NCBI RefSeq assembly: GCF_019448255.1
Contig: NZ_CP080410.1
Coordinates: 1,674,001-1,738,000 of the forward strand
Direction of reading: 5' to 3'
DNA length: 64,000 nucleotides
Source of the DNA: Qipengyuania flava
GTDB taxonomy: Bacteria; Pseudomonadota; Alphaproteobacteria; Sphingomonadales; Sphingomonadaceae
Shown: positions 57,006 to 64,000 of the stretch, in pieces
Position numbering within the stretch: position 1 is the stretch's first letter
Layout: each line of letters begins with the position of its first letter
Position numbers and translations under genes: made by a program
Notes under the pieces: model-generated
What the model was told of the DNA's origin: nothing
Seen by the model: only the letters and a program-made list of their open reading frames with translations
The model's database searches: none

Positions 57006-59630
57006 ATGAGAAAGCGTCCCCTTATCAAGGCTGTCGATCCTTCGACCGACCAGGAACCTGCGAAAATCGATTTTTCCGAAGAGGTTATCAAAGAAACCTC
57101 GGAAGTGGACGAACTCGTCTATGAAGAGGAATGGGAAGAAGATGCACAGACCGCACGGCGGTTTGGTTGGGTCGTTCCGACGCTTGCCATCCTCGCGATA
57201 GCGGGCTGGACCGGTTTCTACGGCTGGGCCCATCAGGCCGAAATCCTTGCGCGTCCCACCCCTGCCGAATGGACTGGCCTGGTTACGCAGTGGGCTATTC
57301 CCGTGCTGCTCGTGGTGTCGCTTTGGCTGCTCGCCATGCGCAATTCCACGCGCGAGGCAAAGCGCTACGCCGAAGTCGCGCAGTCGCTCTCCGCACAGTC
57401 TGCCGAGCTCGAGACGCGGCTCGTGACCGTCAATCGCGAGCTGAGCCTCGCGCGCGAGTTCCTGGCAACGCAGACGCAGGAGCTCGATTATCTCGGGCGC
57501 ACGGCCACCGATCGCCTTTCCGAACACGCTGACCGCTTGCAGTCGCTGGTTGTCGCCAATGGAGAGCAGGTCGACGCCATCGCCAGTGTCAGCGTTACAG
57601 CGTTGGAAAACATGGACAAACTGCGGGACAACCTTCCCGTGGTGGCGAATTCCGCCAAGGATGTGTCGAACCAGATCGGCGGCGCCGGCCGCGAGGCACA
57701 GGCACAGCTTGATGACCTCATTTCCGGCTTCGAACGCCTGAACGAATTCGGTGCGGCAAGCGAACGGCAGGTGGGTTCACTGCGCAAGCGGGTCGATGCC
57801 GCTCTGGAAGCCTTCTCGGCGCAGGCGGACAAGCTGGGCGATGTGGCCGAACAGCGCTTTGCCGAGTTGCGCGCCGGAAGCGATGCCTTCCGCAGCGACC
57901 TCGACAGCCGCGAAGTGGAAGCCCTCACCTCGATCCGAACGCGCTTCGAAAGCCTGCGCACCGAACTGGCCGAGACCGACGCCGCGGCCGCGCGCGAACG
58001 CGATGCCGCAATCGAAAGCCTGCGCAGCCGTCTTGATGCGGTGCGCACCGAAGCGGAAACCGCCGCGACGACCATCCGCGATGGCGAAGCCCATGCCCTC
58101 ACCGCCTGGAACTCCCAGGTCGAAGCCATGCAGGAACGGCTGAGCGAGGCGGTCGCCGAGATCACCCGGATCGACGAAGCCGCCCTCGCGTCTGCACAGA
58201 CCAAGCTGAAAGCGCTGTTCGAAGAGGCGCAACGCGTCGATGCCCAGCTGGTCGAGCGCAACCGTCTGTTTGATCAGGAAACCGGGCGCCGTCAGAGCGC
58301 ATTCGCCGAAGCAGAGGAAAGCGCGCAGACGCGCCTGCGGGAGCGGCTCGATGCGCTGGACGAAGCCATCGCCGAACGCCGCGCGGCGCAGGCCGAGCAG
58401 CTTTCGGCCATGGCCGCCGAAGGCGACGAACTGGGCGAACGCATTGCCGCGCTTGGCACGACCTTCGAGACTATCTCCGCCCAGGGCCAGGAAGCGCGCG
58501 GCGCTCTTTCCGAAGGGGTCGAAGCGCTCAACGCGAAGCTGATCGAGAGCCGCGAGGCGCTAGACGGCACGGACATGGCGGTCTCGGCCCTGACCGACGC
58601 CAGCGTGCGCCTGCTCGAACTGATCCAGGCCAGCGCGAAGCACAGCCGCGATGACCTCCCCGTGGCCATGGAAGCGAGCGAATCGCGCCTCGCCGATATC
58701 GAGCGGCGCGCCGAAGAGGTGAAAGGCCTCCTCGAAGAGGCGAAGACAGCAGGAGAGGCGGTCACTGCGAGCATGGACAACGCCGAGGCACGTAGCCGCG
58801 AGGCAATGGCCGGTGTGGACGACTTCCAGGCTCGCTTCGGCGAGACGGCCGCGGCTCAGGTGGATGGGATCGAACGCCTGCGCGCCAGCGTGGCTGCCTT
58901 GGGCGACGAAAGCGATGCGGTATCGAAGCGCGCGCAGGGCGAACTGCGCGAGGCGATCGAAGTGCTGGAGACCAGCGCCCGCAGCGCCCTCGCCGCTATC
59001 GAAACCGAACAGGCCGATCGCATCGCAAAGATCGCGGACACCGTCGGCGAACAAAGCGCTGCCGCCATCGACAAGGCGCTGCGCGAACACACCGAAGAGG
59101 CCATCGCCACGCTGGACAAGGCCACCGAACGTTCCAGCGAAGCGGGACGGGAAATCACGCGCCAGCTGCGCGACCAGCTGGCCAAGGTCAACGAGCTCAC
59201 CGGCAATCTCGAAAGCCGCATCGCGCACGCGCGTGAACGGGCGGAGGAGAATGTCGACAACGACTTCAGCCGCCGCGTTGCGCTGATCACCGAAAGCCTC
59301 AATTCAAACGCAATCGATATCGCCAAGGCGCTGTCGACCGAGGTGACCGACACGGCCTGGGCAAGCTATCTGCGCGGCGACCGCGGGATCTTCACCCGGC
59401 GCGCGGTACGCCTGCTCGACAACACCGAAGCGCGCGAGATTGCCGAGCTTTACGACAGCGACCACGATTTCCGTGAGCACGTCAGCCGATACATCCACGA
59501 TTTCGAAGCGATGCTGCGGACCATGCTGTCCACCCGCGATGGCAACGCGATGAGCGTAACCCTGCTGTCGAGCGATATGGGCAAGCTCTACGTGGTACTC
59601 GCGCAGGCTCTCGAACGCCTGCGCCAGTAA
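57006..59630 (+). CDS. Large membrane-anchored coiled-coil protein
   Basis: 874 residues. An acidic N-terminal cytoplasmic part (VDELVYEEEWEEDAQ, near 35-49) is followed by two hydrophobic segments (about 53-72 and 93-110). Residues about 115-750 are nearly continuous heptad-rich coiled coil, very rich in Ala, Glu and Arg. The last 110 residues look like a folded domain (FTRRAVRLLDNTEAREIAEL, HDFREHVSRYIHDFEAML). No ATPase or enzyme motif. Similar large anchored coiled coils act as polar or division scaffolds in alphaproteobacteria, but I cannot assign one by sequence. ATG at 57006 chosen over a GTG/TTG further up. Confidence 0.75.
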   Translation: MRKRPLIKAVDPSTDQEPAKIDFSEEVIKETSEVDELVYEEEWEEDAQTARRFGWVVPTLAILAIAGWTGFYGWAHQAEILARPTPAEWTGLVTQWAIPVLLVVSLWLLAMRNSTREAKRYAEVAQSLSAQSAELETRLVTVNRELSLAREFLATQTQELDYLGRTATDRLSEHADRLQSLVVANGEQVDAIASVSVTALENMDKLRDNLPVVANSAKDVSNQIGGAGREAQAQLDDLISGFERLNEFGAASERQVGSLRKRVDAALEAFSAQADKLGDVAEQRFAELRAGSDAFRSDLDSREVEALTSIRTRFESLRTELAETDAAAARERDAAIESLRSRLDAVRTEAETAATTIRDGEAHALTAWNSQVEAMQERLSEAVAEITRIDEAALASAQTKLKALFEEAQRVDAQLVERNRLFDQETGRRQSAFAEAEESAQTRLRERLDALDEAIAERRAAQAEQLSAMAAEGDELGERIAALGTTFETISAQGQEARGALSEGVEALNAKLIESREALDGTDMAVSALTDASVRLLELIQASAKHSRDDLPVAMEASESRLADIERRAEEVKGLLEEAKTAGEAVTASMDNAEARSREAMAGVDDFQARFGETAAAQVDGIERLRASVAALGDESDAVSKRAQGELREAIEVLETSARSALAAIETEQADRIAKIADTVGEQSAAAIDKALREHTEEAIATLDKATERSSEAGREITRQLRDQLAKVNELTGNLESRIAHARERAEENVDNDFSRRVALITESLNSNAIDIAKALSTEVTDTAWASYLRGDRGIFTRRAVRLLDNTEAREIAELYDSDHDFREHVSRYIHDFEAMLRTMLSTRDGNAMSVTLLSSDMGKLYVVLAQALERLRQ

Positions 59631-59906
59631 TTAGTTTTCGAAGCTCGGGCCCCAGAAAATGAGGTCGTCGACGGTAATCCATCCGTTGATGTAATTGAGC
59701 ACGTAAACCGTGGTCACGACCGCCGAGAGGATCGCGGCGCGCATCACCAGCCTGCCCGCGCGGAATTCCACCGGCGCGCTGTCGGCCTGTCCCGGCACTT
59801 TCTCGACGCCCGCTTCGTCATGTGTGCGCACGCCGAAGGGTAGCAACACGAAGGCGCAGAAGACAAAGAACAGGAAATAGATCGCCAGGATACTGGTCCA
59901 CTGCAT
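59631..59906 (-). CDS. DUF1467 family membrane protein
   Basis: 91 residues with two hydrophobic segments (ILAIYFLFFVFCAFVLLPFG and ILSAVVTTVYVLNYI) and the connecting LPFGVRTHDEAG block that defines DUF1467. Found across alphaproteobacteria near nuo and rnj genes; function unknown, a link to the respiratory membrane is possible from context. 13 nt after the rnj stop. Its stop abuts the end of the convergent coiled-coil gene. Confidence 0.88.
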   Translation of the reverse strand: MQWTSILAIYFLFFVFCAFVLLPFGVRTHDEAGVEKVPGQADSAPVEFRAGRLVMRAAILSAVVTTVYVLNYINGWITVDDLIFWGPSFEN

Positions 59907-59919
59907 CGCGCCGTGCTCC

Positions 59920-61569
59920 TTACAAATTGGGTACGATCACGCGCACCTGCGGGCGCTTGCCCGACCAGCGCTGCGCCGCGCGCCGCGTGGCAAGCCGGGC
60001 GGCTTCGTGCACGCTGGCCGCATCGCGGCGTTCGTGCCCGCGCAGCTTCTTGATCGCGGCGCGGATATCGTCGCTCGCTTCGGCAACGAAGTCTTCGTAA
60101 TCTTCGTCCAGCGGCAGCCCAAGGCTGTCGATCCGCGGGTTGAGATCGCCATCAAGCGCAACGATCACCACGCCTTCGCGCATGATCCGGCGGCGCATGG
60201 CAATCGCCTCGCCATCGGCCGGGACAATCAGGTCCCCGTCGAGCACCAGGCGCCCGGAGCGCACTTCGGCAATCTTGCCCGGCGCGCCCGGCGCAAGGCG
60301 AACGATATCGCCGTTCTGCTGAACCACCTGGTCGGGAATGCCATTAGCACGCCCCAGGCGGCCCTGCTCCTGCATGTGCCGCATCTCGCCATGCACGGGC
60401 ACGAGGATATCGGGCCGCAGCCAGCCATAGAGCGCCTCGAGCTCCGGCCGGCCCGGATGGCCCGATACGTGGATCATGCTCTGGCGGTCGGTAACCATGG
60501 TAATCCCGCGCGCGGCGAGCTTGTTCTGCACCGCACCGATGGAGATCTCGTTCCCCGGAATCTGGCGGCTGGAGAACAGCACCACATCGCCGCGGACCAG
60601 TTCGAGCGGGTGGTTTTCGTCCGCAATACGCGCAAGCGCCGCGCGCGGTTCGCCCTGCCCACCGGTTGCCACGATCAGCACTTCGCCGCGCGGCAGGCCC
60701 ATGGCGGTGTCGAAATCGACCGGCTCGGGGAAATCGGCGAGATAGCCATTAGCCTGCGAGACCTCGATGATGCGGTCGAGCGAACGCCCAGCGACGCAAA
60801 TCTGCCGGCCGGTCTCGCGCGCGACCTCACCCAATGTCTGCAGCCGCGCGACATTGCTCGCGAAAGTGGTGACCAGCACGCGCTTGCCCGAATGGCGCTG
60901 CACTTCTTCAAGCAGGCCCTTGTAGACCGCGCCTTCCGACCCGCTTGGCGCAGGGTTGAAGACATTGGTGCTGTCGCACACGAGCGCCAGCACGCCCTCG
61001 TCCCCGATCTCGGTCAGCTCTTCTTCGGTGGTGGGCTCGCCGATGATCGGGTCTTCGTCGAGCTTCCAGTCACCCGTGTGGAAGATGCGCCCGTGCGGCG
61101 TCTCGATCAGCAGGGCGTTGCCCTCCGCGATCGAGTGAGCGAGCGGCAGGTAGGTGATGCCGAACGGGCCGATATCGAAGCTGCCATGATCGTCGCTGAT
61201 GACATGCAGCTCGACCTGGTCGGCGATACCCGCCTCGTCCAGCTTTCGCCGCACGAGATCCGCCGTGAAGGGAGTGGCGTAGATCGGCACAGCCAGGTCG
61301 GCGGCGAAATAAGGCACCGCGCCGATATGGTCTTCGTGCGCGTGGGTCAGCACGATGGCTTCGAGCTGGTCGGTCCGGTCCTCGATGAATTCGAGGTCGG
61401 CGAACACGAGGTCGACACCGGGATACTGGTCGCCGGAGAAGGTCATTCCGAGGTCGACCATCAGCCAGCGGCCCTGGCAGCCATAGAGATTGACGTTCAT
61501 GCCAATCTCGCCCGACCCGCCGAGCGCGAGGAACAGCAGTTCGTCTTCGGGGGTGAAGTCCTTCTTCAA
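59920..61569 (-). CDS. rnj: Ribonuclease J
   Basis: 549-residue metallo-beta-lactamase/beta-CASP RNase with 5' exonuclease and endonuclease activity in RNA decay and rRNA maturation. Zinc motif [15 protein letters not shown] near residue 75, [16 protein letters not shown], and the beta-CASP block [13 protein letters not shown] plus [10 protein letters not shown] and [10 protein letters not shown]. Start overlaps the coaX stop by 4 nt. Confidence 0.95.
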   Translation of the reverse strand: MKKDFTPEDELLFLALGGSGEIGMNVNLYGCQGRWLMVDLGMTFSGDQYPGVDLVFADLEFIEDRTDQLEAIVLTHAHEDHIGAVPYFAADLAVPIYATPFTADLVRRKLDEAGIADQVELHVISDDHGSFDIGPFGITYLPLAHSIAEGNALLIETPHGRIFHTGDWKLDEDPIIGEPTTEEELTEIGDEGVLALVCDSTNVFNPAPSGSEGAVYKGLLEEVQRHSGKRVLVTTFASNVARLQTLGEVARETGRQICVAGRSLDRIIEVSQANGYLADFPEPVDFDTAMGLPRGEVLIVATGGQGEPRAALARIADENHPLELVRGDVVLFSSRQIPGNEISIGAVQNKLAARGITMVTDRQSMIHVSGHPGRPELEALYGWLRPDILVPVHGEMRHMQEQGRLGRANGIPDQVVQQNGDIVRLAPGAPGKIAEVRSGRLVLDGDLIVPADGEAIAMRRRIMREGVVIVALDGDLNPRIDSLGLPLDEDYEDFVAEASDDIRAAIKKLRGHERRDAASVHEAARLATRRAAQRWSGKRPQVRVIVPNL

Positions 61570-62339
61570 GCGACGCGCTCCGCAAGAATGGCAAGGCCTT
61601 CGAGCGTAAGGTCCGCGTCGACCGCGTCGAACAGCTCCGTATGCTCGTCGAACAGGATGGCGAGTCCGCCGGTCGCCACGACCTTGGCCGGACGTCCGAT
61701 TTCCTTTTTCATGCGGTCAATCAGCCCTTCGATAAGGGCGACATAGCCCCAGAAAACGCCGATCAGCATCTGGTCTTCGGTGTTGCGGCCGATGACGCTG
61801 TCGCTGCCCGGTTTCTCGATCGCGATGCGCGGCAGCTTGGCAGTGTTGCCGACCAGCGCGTCGAGCGAGAGATTGATACCCGGCGCGATGATGCCGCCCT
61901 TGTAGGCGCCGTTGAAATCCACCGCGTCAAAGGTCGTCGCCGTACCGAAATCGATGACGATCAGGTCACCGTCGTATTTGGCGTGCGCGGCAAGCGTGTT
62001 GAGCGCGCGGTCGGCGCCGAGCGAACTGGGCTGCTCGATATCGAGCTCGAAACCCCACTCGGCCGCACCCTGCCCAGCGATCAGCGGCGTCACGCCGAGG
62101 TACTTTTCCGAGAGGACAGTAAGGTTGTGGATCGCGCGCGGCACCACCGAACCGATGATGACCTGCGTGATATCCGCCTTGTCGAACCCCTGGAATTCGG
62201 CGAGCTGGAGCAGCCACACGGCGTATTCGTCGCCCGTCCGTCGCGGGTCGGTGGCGATCCGCCAGCGGGCCTTGATCTCGCGCCCCTCGATCAGAGCGAA
62301 TACGACATTGGTGTTCCCGACATCGGCAGCGAGCAACAT
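61566..62339 (-). CDS. coaX: Type III pantothenate kinase
   Basis: 257 residues starting [18 protein letters not shown], with the ATP-binding Asp, and [15 protein letters not shown] and [19 protein letters not shown] carrying the catalytic and substrate-binding residues. First step of coenzyme A synthesis. CoaX is the usual pantothenate kinase of this lineage. Starts 3 nt after birA. Confidence 0.95.
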   Translation of the reverse strand: MLLAADVGNTNVVFALIEGREIKARWRIATDPRRTGDEYAVWLLQLAEFQGFDKADITQVIIGSVVPRAIHNLTVLSEKYLGVTPLIAGQGAAEWGFELDIEQPSSLGADRALNTLAAHAKYDGDLIVIDFGTATTFDAVDFNGAYKGGIIAPGINLSLDALVGNTAKLPRIAIEKPGSDSVIGRNTEDQMLIGVFWGYVALIEGLIDRMKKEIGRPAKVVATGGLAILFDEHTELFDAVDADLTLEGLAILAERVA

Positions 62340-62342
62340 GGT

Positions 62343-63065
62343 TCAGCTCTCCTCATTCACGAGCATGACGTCGCCCGCGTGGATGGCACGGACAGTGCCG
62401 TCCGCCAAGCGCAGCGACAGCGCGCCTTCCGCTGTCAGGCCTGCAAAGCGGCCTTCGATGCGCTCTTCACCAGGCGGATGGACGGTGAGCGCCGTACCCT
62501 GGGGATGCGCCGCGCTTTCCCAGCGGCGGATCAGCGGTTCGAGCCCGTAGGTCCGCCAGCGCTCAAGCTCCTGGTCGAAGGCCTGCGCGAGCGCCTGGGC
62601 AAACAGATCACGGTCGGGTGCCGGGCCGAGCGCGGAGAGCGCTATGGTCTTGCGATCGGGCAATTCAGGCGCTGCGGCAAGGTTGATCCCCATCCCAACG
62701 ATGATCGCGTCCCCTTCCCGCTCCAGCAGGATCCCGGCGAGCTTTGCATCGCCGAGCATCAGGTCGTTGGGCCATTTGAGGCGCAGAGCGCTGGGATCGG
62801 CCAGCTGGGCGGAAACCGCTTCGAAGGCGGCAAGACCCGCGACCAGCGCCAGTGTTGCCGGATTGGGATCGCGCGGCGCGATGTGGACCGTGGTCGAGCC
62901 CATGAAATTGCCGCTGCCGTCGAACCAGGTCCGGCCCTGGCGGCCCCGCCCGGCAACCTGCCGGTCTGCGACCAGCCAGCTGCCCTCGGGCACGGCCTCG
63001 CCAGCGCGCAGCTGGGCGGCGATATCGCTGTTGGTGGAGCCGGTTTCGGCTAGGAAACGGATCAC
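62343..63065 (-). CDS. birA: Biotin-[acetyl-CoA-carboxylase] ligase
   Basis: 240 residues with the biotin-AMP loop VADRQVAGRGRQGRTW (GRGRxG), the ALRLKWPNDLMLGDAKLAGIL block and a C-terminal SH3-like cap. It lacks the N-terminal helix-turn-helix of E. coli BirA, so it is a ligase only. Start overlaps the nuoN stop by 4 nt. Confidence 0.93.
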   Translation of the reverse strand: MIRFLAETGSTNSDIAAQLRAGEAVPEGSWLVADRQVAGRGRQGRTWFDGSGNFMGSTTVHIAPRDPNPATLALVAGLAAFEAVSAQLADPSALRLKWPNDLMLGDAKLAGILLEREGDAIIVGMGINLAAAPELPDRKTIALSALGPAPDRDLFAQALAQAFDQELERWRTYGLEPLIRRWESAAHPQGTALTVHPPGEERIEGRFAGLTAEGALSLRLADGTVRAIHAGDVMLVNEES

Positions 63066-64000
63066 ATCGCCGCGACGAAGGAAGCCGCCGCCGTCGCTGC
63101 CCAGTCACCCAGCGGCAGCGTGAGCAGGTAGCCCAGCGGCGAGATGAAGGCGACGCACAGGCCCAGCACCACCCAATGGCTCATCGGGCTTTCGTCTTCG
63201 ATCTCGCGCTTGGGCTCGTCGAAGAACATCACCTTGATGAATTTGAGGTAGTAGAAGGCGCCGATGACGCTGGCGGCGATGCCGATGGCGGCAAGCGCGA
63301 TCAGGTCGGCCTGCACCGCGGCCTGGAAGACCACGAACTTGCCCCAGAAGCCGAACAGCGGCGGAATGCCCGCAAGGCTGAACATGAGGGCCAGCAGCGA
63401 CCAGGCCAGCGCCGGGCGCTTGGTCGAAAGGCCCGAGATATCGTCGAAGGTCTCCAGCGAGTTGCCCATCGGATCGCGCAGCATGAGCAGCGCGGTGAAG
63501 CTGCCGATCACCATGGCGACATAGATCGCAAGGTAGATCATCACCCCGGCAACACCCGCCGGCGTCGCCGCGGCAAGGCCGATCAGGATGAAACCGACAT
63601 TGTTGATCGAGGAATAGGCAAGCAGACGCTTCAGGTTCTGCTGGCCGATGGCGCCGAGCGCGCCGACCACGATCGAGGCGGGCGCGGCGAAGATCACGAT
63701 CTGGCGCCAGGCATCGACCTCGCCCGCGAAGGGTTCCATCGCCATGCGCACCAGCATGCCCATCGCCGCAACCTTGGGGGCGCTGGCGAAGAAAGCGGTG
63801 ACCGGCGTCGGCGCGCCTTCGTAAACGTCGGGCGTCCACATGTGGAACGGCACGGCGCTGACCTTGAAGGCCAGACCCGCGAGCACGAACACCACGCCGA
63901 ACAGCGCGCCGGTCGAGAAGTTGGTGTCGAAGGCGGCGCGGATGCCTTCGTAATTGGTCGAGCCGGTGAAGCCGTAGACGAGGCTCACGCCGTAAAGGAT
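63062..64000 (-). CDS. nuoN: NADH-quinone oxidoreductase subunit N (5' end outside window)
   Basis: 313 residues of the C-terminal part of a proton-pumping complex I subunit. The frame is open at the right edge (ILYGVSLVYGFTGS), so about 150-170 N-terminal residues lie outside. Seen are KVSAVPFHMWTPDVYEGAPT, LAYSSINNVGFILIGLA, and the discontinuous helix FSLAGIPPLFGFWGKFVVF with the conserved Lys. About nine hydrophobic segments are visible. The rest of the nuo operon should lie upstream, to the right. Confidence 0.96.
   Translation of the reverse strand: MLYGVSLVYGFTGSTNYEGIRAAFDTNFSTGALFGVVFVLAGLAFKVSAVPFHMWTPDVYEGAPTPVTAFFASAPKVAAMGMLVRMAMEPFAGEVDAWRQIVIFAAPASIVVGALGAIGQQNLKRLLAYSSINNVGFILIGLAAATPAGVAGVMIYLAIYVAMVIGSFTALLMLRDPMGNSLETFDDISGLSTKRPALAWSLLALMFSLAGIPPLFGFWGKFVVFQAAVQADLIALAAIGIAASVIGAFYYLKFIKVMFFDEPKREIEDESPMSHWVVLGLCVAFISPLGYLLTLPLGDWAATAAASFVAAM

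Overview
The window is about 64 kb of GC-rich, densely packed bacterial chromosome. Gene content and order point to an alphaproteobacterium of the order Sphingomonadales, most likely the Erythrobacteraceae (Erythrobacter or Qipengyuania type). The main reasons are the dusB-ntrB-ntrC-ntrY order, a fused ispDF gene, pyruvate dehydrogenase E1 beta with its own lipoyl domain next to ftsB, the nuoN-birA-coaX-rnj-DUF1467 order, and a LexA box of the alphaproteobacterial GTTC-N7-GTTC type. There is no rRNA, CRISPR array, insertion sequence, prophage or plasmid gene. Most of it is core genome in short operons with 1-4 nt start/stop overlaps. This lineage assignment is inferred from synteny and not from a database search.

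Layout. 1-5.0 kb: nitrogen two-component genes with dusB (minus strand). 5.1-8.1 kb: isoprenoid ispDF, pncC, a COQ10/RatA-type START protein and lipA. 8.2-10.1 kb: a compact operon of an SbtA-type bicarbonate permease, an SbtB-type PII protein and a beta-carbonic anhydrase. 10.2-16.3 kb: a NYN/LOTUS protein, a periplasmic repeat protein, gyrA and a TauD-type dioxygenase. 16.3-21.0 kb: YhhN-type membrane protein, S41 peptidase, trmFO, an EF-hand protein and a degenerate squalene/phytoene synthase homologue. 21.2-23.7 kb: three Tad-type pilus/pseudopilin genes without the assembly machinery. 23.7-26.6 kb: pdhB, pdhA, ftsB. 26.7-29.7 kb: hpd (4-hydroxyphenylpyruvate dioxygenase) with two VOC proteins and a carboxymuconolactone decarboxylase-like protein around a well-formed divergent promoter. 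29.7-32.7 kb: mscS, a haloalkane dehalogenase and an MFS transporter. 32.7-33.0 kb: tRNA-Arg(CCT) with an interrupted partial copy beside it. 33.0-39.1 kb: DUF1178, a nitrilase, grxC, hsp20, a novel lipoprotein, pyrG, secG, tpiA. 39.3-47.0 kb: ppiD and the trp genes trpE...trpG-trpD-trpC, interrupted by a glycosidase-like lipoprotein and a proline iminopeptidase. 47.1-52.9 kb: lexA, comEC, gltX, gltA. 52.9-59.6 kb: a little-described block of signalling and membrane proteins. 59.6-64 kb: DUF1467, rnj, coaX, birA and the 3' part of nuoN.

Most interesting signal. Sites matching the CtrA cell-cycle regulator consensus (TTAA-N7-TTAAC) lie in front of the least understood genes. A full match sits between an orphan HPt-domain protein and an 874-residue membrane-anchored coiled-coil protein. 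A one-mismatch site precedes an operon containing a histidine kinase that has Pro where the phospho-accepting His should be. Two half-sites precede the Tad genes. I infer a CtrA-linked cell-cycle or polarity module. The other candidates are the sbtA-sbtB-carbonic anhydrase operon, a long hairpin that hides the ribosome binding site of a novel lipoprotein, and the split tRNA fragment.

Protein starts were chosen by family alignment from memory and by visible Shine-Dalgarno sequences. Both window edges cut genes (ntrY at the left, nuoN at the right).
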